From NCBI GenBank assembly GCA_033239125.1, contig BSWB01000004.1, forward strand, positions 57,907,501 to 57,971,500: a stretch of 64,000 nt of DNA. The letters are read 5' to 3'. The notes under the pieces were generated by a model, which was not told where the DNA came from, did no database searches, and was given only the letters and a program-made list of their open reading frames with translations. Within the stretch, counting starts at the first letter, position 1. Each line of letters starts with the position of its first letter. The translations under genes were made by a program, and so were the position numbers. Origin of the DNA: Fagopyrum homotropicum. Its lineage: Eukaryota; Streptophyta; Magnoliopsida; Caryophyllales; Polygonaceae. Below are positions 43,958 through 55,299 of the stretch, piece by piece.

Positions 43958-45439
43958 GGGCTGGTTTAGACGTTTTACATTCAGTTGAGATTCACCTCGG
44001 TCAGCTACAGTACCACCTCGACCGAGGTGATCTTGAGGAGCGTCCCAACCGAGGCAAGCACCCTGTCGCCGGCGAAATCTTTATTTTTGGATGAGATCTT
44101 TTACTTTTGGAAACAGGATATCTTATATATTTGGCTGGATTTCTGGAAGGAAGATATTATTTTTGGCTGATTTATTTTAAGAGATAGAGATATATTTTAT
44201 AGGAAATTATCTTTTTAAGATATTGTTATCTTTGGAAGATAATTCTCCTATATAAAGTGTTGGATTATCTACGGATCACCCATCTTCGGATCAAGGATTT
44301 TCTGAAGGATTTCTAGAGTTTTTGAAGGCAAGTTTGAAGGAAGAGTTGAAGGTTGAAGTTCAAGGAAGGAAGGAATCATAGTTGGAGTTGGCTTTTGAAG
44401 GAGTTTGTAAGATCTTCTTAGATTTATTTTGGTTTGTTGTCTTTGTTGCCTTGTGATTGAGGAACGCTTGTTTGTTGATTGTTTGATTAAGTTATTGAGA
44501 CCTTTTTCTTAAGGTTTTCTTGTTCGAATATTGATTCCTTTTCCTTTAGTTTGATTATTGTTATCATGATGATTGTTGGCTAAGTTTCTTATGCGATTCT
44601 AGGATGATTGGCTGAAAGTTGTGGGAGAGGCGATGATAAAATGATCTTAATCCCAGCAGGACCCTAAAAGCTCGAGTCTTTACCTTAACCCTAAAACACC
44701 TCGCTCAGTCGTTGAACATCTCGGCCGGGGTGGAATCTTACTGAACGAGGTGAACCTTTCCAGAACCTTATCTGAGTTAAGAGTAAAAGTTTTCCAAATC
44801 CTATCCTTATTACACCTTTCCTGGTTCAACACAAGCGTAGGATGAGACTTATCCGGTGATTCCTTTGTTTGTTTACCTAAGATCATGAGTGTAGGTAATA
44901 AAGGTTTATCCTTTATTGGGGTTTGAGTGTGCCTTCATCCCATCCTTGTGAGTTAGCCTGAGACTTACCTGGTAAAGGTTAATTCTATTCCCTTGGGTGG
45001 TGTGTTGGTTTGAGATTATAGTTCCTTTCCTTAATACCTTGAGACTTACCCGGTAATAGGAGCTTTGGTGTGGGATAGTGAGTAGTGAGACTTACCCGGT
45101 AATTGATTCCCGCCTTAGAAACACCTTCCCTTTGCAAAATTCATATTTGTCCGCATTATCCTTTGAGATCATGAGTCGGAACCACAACTGGATGCTTAAA
45201 TCACTAGAATCCGCATTCCCTTTATCTGACTTTATATCATCTTTGATTGCTTTAATTTGTGGTCATTAGCATATTTGACAACCTGATTTCGTGTTTTGTT
45301 TCACCATAGTCCTTGTGTTCGACCCCTGAAATTCTTGCTTTTATTACAATTGATCCGTACACTGCGGGTTCGCATATTGTTCAAGCATACTTCTTGGATT
45401 ATAAATTTTAAAGCTTGCACACACCTTTTGGAGCGAAGA
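43958..45439 (+). repeat. 3' LTR of Athila 1, 5'-truncated
   Basis: It aligns with the 5' LTR from GGGCTGGTTTAGACG onward. It lacks the first 30 bases and an internal stretch of about 235 bp (5' LTR 37312-37545). It ends GAGCGAAGA where the 5' LTR has GAGCGAACA. The exact word CACCTCGACCGAGGTG is at 44014-44029. Confidence 0.88.
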
Positions 45440-45640
45440 GAGTTGTTAATTCGGTTGTGGTCTTTCGTTTGTATGCTTTTGGGGTTCATATCATTGCATT
45501 AAAATATATTTTGGTTTTTCCTGTATTTGTGTCTTGTTGTAAGATCCGGTGAAATTATTGGCAGGCTAAGGGTCGGGACCCATTGTGAGGTCTCCACCCG
45601 TAGCATCCCGAGTCCCGCGGATTCGGGGTGTTACACCTAT

Positions 45641-48300
45641 TGCTTCTAAGGAAGAACTATCTAATGAGCGTCTATCCATAGACGTTGTTCCTAGATGTTT
45701 GGATCGAGATTTAACCATGTTAAAGGGAGGTAACTTCTTTAGTCTTTTGGGTAAGAATTTGAGAATAGCTTGTCAAAACTTTCCTAAGCGTGATCATACT
45801 TTCAGTTTCTTATTTAGGAGGTTTAGAGATTGGCTACATTATATATTTCCTAGTAATGGTGTGGTGATCATTGGTCTTTAAAAGAAGTTTGTGTTAGTCA
45901 CCATTGTAAGAGGTAGGATTTTCGAATTCTAATTAATGTTGATTAACTTAATCATTGATAGTAATTGACACATAACTCCCGAAGATTACGTAAGTGATGA
46001 GTATGAGTCCCACCGTTATGTTCCTGGTGTAATTTTGAACTAATGGAGAATTTTTCTTTTTCCCCCGAGTAATTATTCTTACCCACCGGTGTTATTTGGA
46101 GCATTTAGGAGCTTCAAATAATAAAAATGCAGCTGAGAGAATTGATCAGGACATTGGACATGTCCCAGATATGAAATAACATGGAAAGACAAAAGGCCAA
46201 AAGAGTCGCTATTTAGTTTCTTAGCGGTCAAGAAAGACAGCTTAGGAATATGCGTTTTCTGAGGCAGTTGCGAAATAATTATCCCTACAATATTTCAGAT
46301 TTGTTATTCCAATTTCGAGAAGTTTGGAGAAGGGGGTTCAACCCGCCTTTGGATCGGTTAAAGGATAATTATCGACTTCGCTAAAGGATAATTATTGTCT
46401 TCGCTATAAATAGCGGAAAATCGTTTATTAATTCATTTCCTTTCATGTTTCCTCGTAAAAACTCCGATTTCTCTAAATCTTCAAACTCATATCTACTCTT
46501 CGTTTCTAATCCGATTTCAAGTCCGTTTGAGTTTTTGGATTCCTCTCTTCATTCTCTTCATTTTGGTACCGATTTTTTGCGTTTCCGAGCAACTGAAGGC
46601 CTGGTCGAGCATATATGTCACTAGACCGGTTGCGCCACTCAGATTCCTATGAATTTTATGTTATCCGAGCGTAGCCTGCATCATTGTGATTCTGAATCTT
46701 TTTTCAAATCGTCAATCGGGTTAGTAACGAATAAGTTATGAATTTATTCATTTTCCGTATTGCGATTTGGCCTAATTTGATCTTAGGCTTGTCAAATTGG
46801 ATAATTGAAAATTCCATTATGCTCGCTAGATTATTCTGGGGATTATGAGTTGTTTTTTTGATGAAATCTAATGACAAGGAGTTCAGAAATTACCTGCGGA
46901 CAAAACGTTATTCTGGTGAAAGTTAATCTAATTAATTAAAGGTTAATTTATTAAATTAGGATTAGAATTGAGATTGAAGAACGTTGATTAGATGATATCT
47001 TGAGAGGTTTAAGGAATTGTGAGATTTTGAGTTTATGGATTGATAGTTATAATATTTGAGGATATTGATATTGTGGATTGTGTTATGGTTATGATCATGC
47101 GAGATCTTCAAGATTAGGAGGTGGAATCTCCTAACCTGTGGATAGTGATTGATACTTGTGTGTGCCTTGCTGATGTAGGAATTGATCATTTCCTCGAGGG
47201 GAAACTCTGACTTAGATACAAGTTTACGTTGGGACAAGTAAGTCCATGGGACTTACTTAGTTAGCAATTATGGATCTGAATGATTGTGATAGTGGTGCTT
47301 ATGCATATGAATGTTGCATTTATAGTCTAAACCGGACTAGGACGACCATATGTGTATATTTAAATGGCCCAAGTGTATTATAATGGATAGTACTGATATA
47401 TTCCTGTCGGAAGACAAAAGCAGAGGCGAGTTTCAGGAGATTCTCGTGTTACAAAATAAGTTGAATTAGTAATGGTATAACGTAATGAAGATAATAAACG
47501 GATATGTAAGTGACATGGCATATTGTGATGTGTTGATGTGTTGGTATGTGATATTACTATTATTCTTATTACTGAACTGTTAGATAACGGTTTTATACCG
47601 TGTTGTAGATATTCTGCAGGATAGGAAAACCGTAGAGTGAGTCAGAGATGTGATCAGCCGAGGGCTTCCGTACACTAGGTTGTGCGAGGGTTTGGGATGT
47701 TTTGCACATGTATGGGTATGTGATTGTCATTTTGTACTCGACTATGTTTTATAAACCTTTGATGTATATTATACAGTTTTATGTATTTGGTTTTATATCT
47801 ATATGTGCCTTGTTTTAAGATCTAGTGAGCTTGTTGTCAGGCTAGGGTCAGGATCCATTGTGATATCCTAGTCACGTAGCGCCCCGAGGCCCGCGGATTC
47901 AGGGTGTTACGACCATCTTGGACTATATTGTGCTAGGAACTAAGAATATTTAGTGTAGATGTATTACACATGCTGATTTGGGTGATTTTCTTAAGCATTG
48001 CGTGTTCGAGGACTCTAGAGATAAGTTTAACTTGTTTCAAGAGTTCTTTATTAAGTTTGACCATGTGTGCATACATAGTTGTTACCTCAAGTTTCTTATT
48101 AAGGAGAAGACCTCGATGGTTGATAAAGGTCATTTGGAGAGCTACACAAGATGCTGGTAAATTCATAGATGTGAGAAAAAGATGCCTATCCCTCCGAAGA
48201 GTCGTTCGGCATAAACAAGCGTTCAGAATAAACACAAGTAAAACTATGAAAGTGCTCGTCCAAAGACAAAGCACGTACAACCCAGAAAAAATATATATAA
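45641..48300 (+). pseudogene. Continuation of the unclassified host region, split by a solo LTR
   Basis: Coding-like scraps flank the LTR. LTMLKGGNFFSLLGKNLRIA and FSFLFRRFRDWLHYIFPSNG lie before 45881; CITHADLGDFLKHCVFEDSR and FIKFDHVCIHSCYLKFLIKE lie at about 47960-48120. No family recognised. Stops are frequent. It is the same host as 25267-26360, since T1 with TSD CCTAT sits between. Confidence 0.3.
45905..47911 (+). mobile_element. Solo gypsy LTR, divergent relative of the T1 LTR
   Basis: It begins TGTAAGAGG and ends GGTGTTACG, about 2.0 kb. A perfect 5-bp TSD ACCAT flanks it (45900-45904; 47912-47916). The 3' end shares AAGATCTAGTGAGCTTG, GACCCTAGCCTGAC-like (reverse) and CGCGGATTCAGGGTG with the T1 family, but most of the body differs. 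A putative TATA box CTATAAATAG lies at 46397-46406. The terminal CA has become CG. Confidence 0.85.
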
Positions 48301-48309
48301 GACGGATAA

Positions 48310-49369
48310 ATAATGGCTAGCTAGCCCATCCGGCGTTTTGATCCATATGTGGAGCGGCGAGTTTGCTCACCTCTACAGCCCAATAAGATAGGCTGGAAGG
48401 CGCCTTGATCCAGATAGACAATCCTGCATGCTAGCGCCCAACTGGCCCATTAGTAACAACCTAGGCGGCAAGGACATGACAACATTTGACAAGCGCTTGA
48501 CAACCCAGCCCATGTGTGATAACCCTGGTGGCATGGTAGTGACAACATTTGACAAGCGCATGACAAGCCTGGCAAACTTTTGACAACATCCGGCCCATTA
48601 CCGATAGCCTCCAGACAATGACATTCATGCCCATCTGGGCCCATCCGGCAAAGCCATGACAACTTATGCCGGTAGTGACAAGCTTTGACCCATTTGTGAA
48701 AACAAAGTAGACGATGGCATTCGTGCCCATCATGGCCCATCTGGCATAGCCATGACAATATATGCCGGTAGTGACAAGGCTAGAGCCCAGTAGTGACAAC
48801 CTTGGCCGATGGCATCATGCCCATCTGGGCCCATTTGACAAGACCCCGACAACGTCCAACAAGCCCATCTCCATCCGGCGTCCGCCTTGCTTGGCCTCCG
48901 CCCGGCTTGTTCATCACATATCATGATGTTGCATGGCCCATCTACCCACATGCTCAGGGAATGCCGAGTGTAGTAGCCGGTAGACATGGACATTGATCAA
49001 TCTAGTGGTCACCTTCTCCGGCAACAAGTTGCCCTCGAAGACAATACTATTACGTGCATACCATTGAAAATAGACGGTAGCAACAAAGGCAAACCTCATT
49101 GCACTAATCTTCCATTTCTTTTTCCCCCTTGCTCACCTCAGCCAACGCATGGCTAAAGGCAATGTGCCAAGCCCAGCCAGCATGTTGAAGCTACGTCTCA
49201 CCTTACGCCAGAAACGTCTAGAGTACTTGCATCAGAAGAACAAATGCTCATGTGACTCGTTTTCTCGCCGGCAAAGATGACAAACTGGATCCACTCCAAG
49301 GAAGCTCATTCGATCATGTGTGGATAAGTGGCCCAAGGCAGCCAACCAGGCAATGAAAGCATGCCTTGG
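48310..49369 (-). pseudogene. LINE 3' half: zf-RVT and C-terminus, then 3' non-coding
   Basis: From 49369 downward: RHAFIAWLAALGHLSTHDRM then CHLCRRENESHEHLFF, the zf-RVT domain of plant LINE polymerases. Stops follow at 49232 and near 49133. Further C-terminal text (VATVYFQWYARNSIVFEG) ends at 48914. It is the continuation of the LINE at 62576-63468, separated by Athila 2. No poly(A) tract (poly-T on this strand) is evident at the 3' side, so the end near 48310 is approximate. Confidence 0.82.
48478..48850. repeat. Degenerate tandem repeats in the LINE 3' region
   Basis: GACAACATTTGACAAGCGC recurs at 48478 and 48541 (63 bp apart). A longer unit of about 95 bp opening GCCCATCTGGGCCCATC recurs at 48629, 48725 and 48819, each with CATGACAA and TGCCGGTAGTGACAAG blocks. 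Confidence 0.7.
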
Positions 49370-51084
49370 TGTTAGCATGAAATATTGTGATATTTTAGGC
49401 ACATTTTCTAAGTGTATTCCATCCATATTGATAGTCATTGATTAAGCATTGATGCATTTGTGAGCTAGTTTGTCTATAATGTTGATATAGAGATCTACAC
49501 AAGCTTTATGTTGATTGTAGGCAATTAAGAGCTATTTCCGAACGGAATTGAGCAAGGATGGAGTTTGATTGAGCATATCCATGAATTGAGGACATTCCTA
49601 GGAGCTAAGGAAGTGCCAACTTGAAGAATGCATGAGACTAAGGAAGAATCACGTTCTAGCCCTAAACCACGCTCTAAAATACGGCCGTACTACATTCCAC
49701 GTTCAAGTCCACGGCCGTGGAACCATGGCAAGGGAAGTGTGGTTCATTCCAGCAACTTCTACGGCCGTGGAGGAGTTGTGTCAAACCGTGATGATTTCCA
49801 CGCTCTAAATTACGGCCGTGGAACCCTTCCACGACCGTGATCTTGGCGATCTTTTTCGCCACACTTTAAGCCACGATCTCCTACGCAATTGGGCCGGGCC
49901 GATATTTTATCTTACACTATAAAAGGACGGACGAAGAGAGATTCCGTCACCTTCGCTTACGCATAGACACATCTTACGCTTACGCTTGGAATTGCCCTAA
50001 TTTCGCATTTGGCGGAGATTGTGTTTGAGAGATCTTTGCGCTTTGCATTGGGATTTCCGGATTGACGGAGGATCGAAGATTCGGAAGATTGTTCGCAAGA
50101 AGATTTCGCTTCTTGTTTAGGTTTGATTCAGAAGACGGATTGACATCCCGTTCTTCCTTCTTATCTAAGATTTGTGATTGTTTGCGTTATTCCGAATCTA
50201 TTGACGATATTGTTCTTGATTTGTGGATTTGAGATTGATTTAGAAGTTATTGAAAGTTTTCGGAAGTTTTCATCTTTTATTCTTTCAAACCTTGAATTTG
50301 ATATCAATATGACTATTGTTGGCTAAAAACCCTTAACAATTCTAAGGTGAAGGGTTGATAGTTGTAGCTTAGATGATGATAGATCGATCGTAAACAGATT
50401 GGACCCTGAGAATTAGAGAGAATCGACGACAACCCTAATCCACGGTCTGTTCTTGAGCTTCCACGGCCGTGGAACTCAAGAACTACCAGAAATTTTGTGT
50501 TAGTTTACGAACTTGCTTTTACTTTAATCCAAAGTTAAAGATTTGCTTTAACTTAGTCTTGGCTTGCCTTTTCTAGGTGGTAGTGAAGCCTCAACAACCT
50601 CTACCTCGATTGTGAGTGTCACAACCTTAATCGGTTTAGTTAGTCTTGATCCTCGGATTACAAGTTTGGGTATTTGACGTTAATTCTTGCCTTTAGAACC
50701 TTTCTATACTGAAGCCTCAACAACCTTTATAGAGAGTGTCTTCTAGGTGAGTCATATAAGGTTTTTGGAACTTCACCGTACGATTACCTTACATTAGCAT
50801 ACCTTTGCATACCTCAACTCTATCCTTATACCTTTAGTATATCTTTAATCGATTGCCACAACTGGATATCTGGATCTTTAGGATTGTTGTTTTCCCAATA
50901 CTTGAAAAGCTTCTTACATTTACTCGCTTGATAACCTATAATTGAATTTGTTCCCCCCAAATCCCTGTGTTCGATACTCTGGAATTCTTGCTTAACTACG
51001 TCGATCCGTACACTGCGGGTTCGCTTGCTTGATTCTAGTTTTATAAATTTAAAGCTTATTTGCACGCACGCTAAGTGGCGAACA
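49370..51084 (+). repeat. 5' LTR of Athila 2
   Basis: 1715 bp, TGTTAGCATG to GTGGCGAACA. CCACGGCCGTGG lies at 49709-49720 and 50461-50472, with many partial words between 49667 and 49840. Confidence 0.97.
49918..49926 (+). promoter_or_regulatory. TATA box of the Athila 2 LTR
   Basis: TATAAAAGG about 80 bp downstream of the palindrome cluster. The 3' LTR copy is at 61408-61416. Confidence 0.7.
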
Positions 51085-51090
51085 AGTTTT

Positions 51091-51108
51091 TGGCGCCGTT
51101 GTCGGGGA
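51091..51108 (+). other. Athila-type PBS, Athila 2
   Basis: TGGCGCCGTTGTCGGGGA, one base from the canonical Athila PBS, six bases inside the 5' LTR. Confidence 0.95.
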
Positions 51109-51186
51109 TTTGGTCTAGGCCGAATTCGGTTTACGGTTGTCAAGCTTGGGAGCTCTTCCCTTGTTATTTGATATCCTTTCAAGTAC

Positions 51187-52356
51187 ATGCGCAGGTTTAG
51201 GAACACCGAAGACCTCTTACCTCTTGATCAAGAGCTTGAGAGGAATTTAAGGAAAAAGCGAAAGGAAAAGAAAATGGCTGAAGAAATAGAACGTGATCTT
51301 CAATCGGAGCTTGCGGAAAAGGAAGCTCAACTCCAATGGAGTGAGAAGACACGTAGAGAAGAAACGGATCGTCATCAAATGAAAGTTGACGATCTAACGG
51401 ACATGATGATCCAAATGAGGTTGGAGATAAACAACCTTAAGGAGAAAAAGAGAAGGAGGAGATCGGGAAGATCGGTTAGAGCTAACTCATCCAATGAGGA
51501 TAGCGATTCCTCCATGCCACCGCTAGAGGAAATTGATCCAACGATCAATGTGAATCCATTCCATCCACGGGCAGATGCTAATCGCCGTGTTCCACCTAGG
51601 AATGCAAGGATCGAACGTGTGGATGAGGAGCCAAGAACTCTTGGCCAAAGGATGGATCCAACGCAGCAACCACGCCGTCTAGGTGTGAACTTTGATGCTG
51701 ATGATCTACAAGGGTTTAGCTTCAACCCTCAAGTTATTACTCTTGTTCGCCAAAACCAATTTGGCGGAACAAGCGCTGAATCTCCACACCAACACTTGCA
51801 AAACTTTGAGTGTATGATGGAGACAATGAGGCCGAAGAATGCAACTACCAACAACTATAAGCTCAAGCCTTTCTTCTTCTCCTTGAAGGGGAAAGCATTG
51901 TCTTGGTACCAAGCTCTTCCTAGTGGGAAACTAGACACGTGGAAAGACCTTTCCGCGGAGTTCCTCACTAAGTTCTTTCCGCCATCCAAAACGGCGGAAC
52001 TTAGAGGTAAGATTAATGCATTTTCCATGAGATCTAACGAAAGTTTGTTTCAATCTTGGGAAAGGTTTCAGGATTTGCTCTTGGATTGTCCTCATCATGG
52101 CATATCCAAGCTTGCATTGCTAGAAATATACTATAAGGGGCTGGATGTGGAGACACAATTCAAGCTCCAATCCCTCTCATGTGGTACATTCATGGACATG
52201 AGGAAAGATGACGCTTGAGACTTCATTGAGAAGCAAACAAGGGTCATAGAGAAGTATTCTCACCGGAAGGTAGAGGGAAATCGTGTGGATTAAGGAGCAA
52301 AGCTCACACATGAAGCTCAAAATCAAATTTTCTCCCTCAACAATGAGATCAAAGAG
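51187..52356 (+). pseudogene. Athila 2 gag
   Basis: MRRFRNTEDLLPLDQELERN opens a charged coiled-coil N-terminus. Then LGQRMDPTQQPRRLGVNFD, SPHQHLQNFECMMETMRP, LKGKALSWYQALPSGK, FLTKFFPPSKTAEL and SWERFQDLLLDCPHHGI follow. At 52216-52218 the Trp codon expected in the DAWDFIEKQ block is TGA, and a TAA follows at 52292. Gag resumes in the next open frame with an Asn-rich tail. Gag self-assembles and packages RNA. Confidence 0.93.
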
Positions 52357-55299
52357 TTGAAGGAAGCTATCAAGACCAACTTTCCAAAGCAACAAGGAAA
52401 AGATGTTGGCTACTTGGGCAACAACAACAATGGTGGTGAGAATACAAACCGCAACAACAACAATAACCGGAACAACAACCGGAATAATTGGAATGGCAAC
52501 AACAACCGGAACAATAATTGGAACAACAATAGGGGTTCAAACAACAACAATTGGCGCTCCAATCAACAAAACTCCGGTAACTCTTATCCTTCCAATTCGA
52601 ATTCACTAACTCCACCTTCCTCTTCCTCTACTCCTTTGAAAAGCCAGGGGCAAACATCTAATGGAGGAAACACTTCGGGGAAGGAGAAGCCCAATCCCAT
52701 GTTGGAAACGATTTTGGGAAAGCTTCAAGGTTTGGAGAACCGCATCATTAAGGTTGATGATCAAATTTCTAAGGTTGATAAAGCCCAAAAGGTTTTAGAA
52801 AACCAAATGTTCATCCAAGCGGAGGAAGTTCCTAGGAATCAAGGGAAACTTCCAGGAAAAACGGAGGACAACCCTAAGGGAAGGGTGATGGCAATCACAA
52901 CTAGGAGCGGAGTGACTACCAGCGATCCGCAGCCTAAGTTTGTTGAAGTCTCCGTTGAGAAATACAAAGAGAAGGGGAAGGAGAAGGAAGATTTCTACGT
53001 TCCTCCTCCGGCTTACGAACCTCCCCTACCATTCCCTCAATCTAGAGCGAGAGCGCGCCTAGATAAACAATTTGGTAAGTTTATAGAACTCATGAGCAAG
53101 CTGCATATTAATATACCTTTCATTGATGCTATTGTAGGTATGCCGGCTTATGGCAAGTTCTTAAAGGAGATCCTCTCTAACAAGAGAAAGTTAGAGGATT
53201 TTGGAGAGGTTAAGATGAGTTCGGATTCTTCGGATCTCATCAAGACCATGAAGGAGAAGATGCCCCCAAAGCTAAAGGATCCGGGGTCATTTTGCATTCC
53301 CATAGGAGTGGGAGATGTCACATATGATGCGTTATGTGACTTAGGAGCAAGTGTGAGCATCATACCACTTGCATTATGTAGGAAGATCGGTTTAGGCGAC
53401 CCTAAACCGGTGAAGATGACGTTATACATGGCGGATCGATCCATCACTCGCCCCGTCGGTATTGTAGAAGATGTCCCAGTCAAGCTAGGTAAATTCTTTG
53501 TTCCCATTGATTTTGTTGTGCTTAACATTCCTGCAGATAGTCCGGTCCCGATCATACTCGGAAGAACGTTTCTTGCAACTTCCGGCTGCATAGTCGATTG
53601 CAAGAATGCTAGGCTCGCCTTTGACATAGGAGAAGAGAAGGTAGAGTTCGTTCTTTCCACTCTAGTGAAGGAGCCAATCTTTGATGAGGATATATTCAAT
53701 ATCCAAGATGAAGAGGGGTTGTCTAGAGAGGAGGTAAGTGCTATTCTCTTCAAAGATCCTTTGCAAAAGGTTATTACTATGAGTCTAACGAATGTAGGGG
53801 AAGAAGAGGAGTGCAATGAGGCAATTGAAGCTTTAGAAGCACAAGAGGAAATATGTGAAGAGGAGTTTGAGAAACTCCATGACGAAGCAGAAAACGTGAG
53901 AATCCACGGCCATACACTATATTCCACGGCCGTGGATTTCACAAACCAAAGCGTGGCTCACTCCAGAGGGTTACACGGTCGTGGAGGAAACAGAGCAACC
54001 GTATTTCCTTTCCACGCCCTAAACCACGGCCGTGGAGGATGCAGGGAAACCGTGATTCAGGCCGTGGAAGAGGGTGATCGTACCTCTTCTTCAACTTCTT
54101 TTGATTCTTCTCCCACACCTTCTACTTCCTTAGACACTTCTAAGGAGGCATCGGATGCTCCTCAAGAACCATTGGAAGCTCCGAAAGCAATGGAATTGAA
54201 ACAACTTCCTACACATCTAAGGTACGCTTTTCTAGGACCTAACTCTACTTATCCGGTTATTGTTAGTTCCGATCTAACCACAGATGAACATAGTAAGCTT
54301 ATGGTTGTCCTTAGGAAACATAGGAAAGCTTTAGGTTATACTATAGAAGACTTAGTAGGAATCAAACCTTCCCTATGCATGCACAAAATATTAATGGAAG
54401 AGGATTTTTGGACTTCAAGACAACCTCAAAGGCGGTTGAATCCGACCATGAAAGAGGTTGTCAAGAAGGAAATTCTTAAACTTCTTGATGCAGGTATCAT
54501 CTATCCTATCTCCGATAGTAAGTGGGTGAGCCCGGTACAAGTAGTTCCGAAGAAGGGAGGAATGACGGTCATCACCAACAAGAACAACGAACTCATTCTT
54601 ACCCGAACCGTAACGGGATGGCGGATGTGCATAGACTACCGCAAGCTTAACAAAGCGACGAGGAAGGATCACTTCCCATTGCCATTCATTGATCAAATGC
54701 TTGAAAGGTTAGCACAACATTCTCATTTTTGCTATCTTGACGGTTATAGTGGTTTCTTCCAGATTCCGATACACCCGGATGATCAGGAGAAGACCACATT
54801 CACGTGTCCATGGGGTACGTTCGCTTATAGGAGAATGCCGTTCGGGCTTTGCAACGCCCCAGCCACCTTTCAAAGGTGCATGATGGCCATCTTCTCCGAA
54901 TACATTGAGGAAATCATGGAGGTCTTCATGGATGACTTCTCCGTATACGGTTCCTCTTTTGACAATTGCCTTTCTAACCTTGCTCTTGTTTTACAAAGGT
55001 GTGAAGACACTAACCTAGTTCTTAATTGGGAGAAGTGTCAATTTATGGTAAAGGAAGGAATTGTATTAGGACACCTAATCTCTAGTAGAGGGATAGAGGT
55101 GGATAAGGCGAAAATAGAGACTATAGAGAAGCTTCCTCCCCCAACTTCGGTGAAAGGGATAAAAAGTTTCCTAGGACATGCTGGATTCTATAGGCGCTTC
55201 ATAAAGGATTTCTCTAAAATATCAAAACCGCTAACTAATCTATTGATGAAGGATGCAGTTTTTGAGTTTTCGCAAGAATGCTTGGATGCGTTAACATGA
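52357..55299 (+). pseudogene. Athila 2 gag tail, protease, RT and start of RNase H
   Basis: 980 codons open. An Asn-rich gag tail (about residues 25-85), a proline-rich linker, and a protease with DALCDLGASVSIIPLALC (about residues 325-345). Then the pre-RT linker with palindromic words read as HGRG repeats (LHGRGGNR, LNHGRGGCR). RT follows: LLDAGIIYPISDSKWVSPVQ, RMCIDYRKLN, YLDGYSGFFQIPIHPDDQ, MPFGLCNAPATFQ, VFMDDFSVYG, SFLGHAGFYRRFIKDFSK. At about 55290 a one-base deletion ends the frame just before RNase H. All catalytic residues of protease and RT are kept. Confidence 0.95.
53924..54035. repeat. CCACGGCCGTGG words before the Athila 2 RT
   Basis: Exact copies at 53924-53935 and 54024-54035, with half words TCCACGGCC (53903), CACGGTCGTGG (53974) and TCCACGCCC (54011). 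They lie inside the coding frame but in a linker without conserved domain. Confidence 0.93.

Larger units (their letters stand above)
37263..45439 (+). mobile_element. Athila element 1 (Ty3/gypsy), lacking integrase and third ORF
   Basis: It is inserted in the T1 3' LTR with TSD GAGTT (37258-37262; 45440-45444). 5' LTR 37263-39008; Asp-type PBS; gag; protease; RT; RNase H; truncated 3' LTR 43958-45439. The element is 8.2 kb against 13.2 kb for Athila 2. Right after the RNase H the sequence jumps to the TTGGGAGGCAACCCAAGG segment that lies beyond integrase in Athila 2 (57138). Confidence 0.93.
26366..45635 (+). mobile_element. T1: chromovirus-type (Tekay-like) Ty3/gypsy element with two nested insertions
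   Basis: 5' LTR 26366-28356, an iMet-like PBS, a decayed gag-pol, PPT, and a 3' LTR starting 35423. Athila 1 interrupts the 3' LTR, which resumes at 45445 and ends at 45635. A perfect 5-bp TSD CCTAT lies at 26361-26365 and 45636-45640. Order of remnants (RT, RNase H, integrase, C-terminal tail) and the iMet PBS with 2-kb LTRs suggest the Tekay branch. The coding domain is full of stops although the LTRs remain quite similar. Confidence 0.9.
35423..45635 (+). repeat. 3' LTR of T1, split by Athila 1
   Basis: The first part (35423-37262) aligns with 26366 onward. The second part (45445-45635) continues the alignment after the Athila 1 insertion and its TSD GAGTT. It carries an extra C/T-rich stretch near 35637-35710 not present in the 5' LTR. 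Confidence 0.9.

Noticed and set aside
48478..48850. CRISPR-like repeats
   Set aside because: Units are degenerate, long, and without uniform unique spacers; the context is a plant LINE.
53148..53942. 264-codon minus-strand ORF
   Set aside because: Antisense shadow of the Athila 2 protease region, whose plus frame has clear domain motifs.
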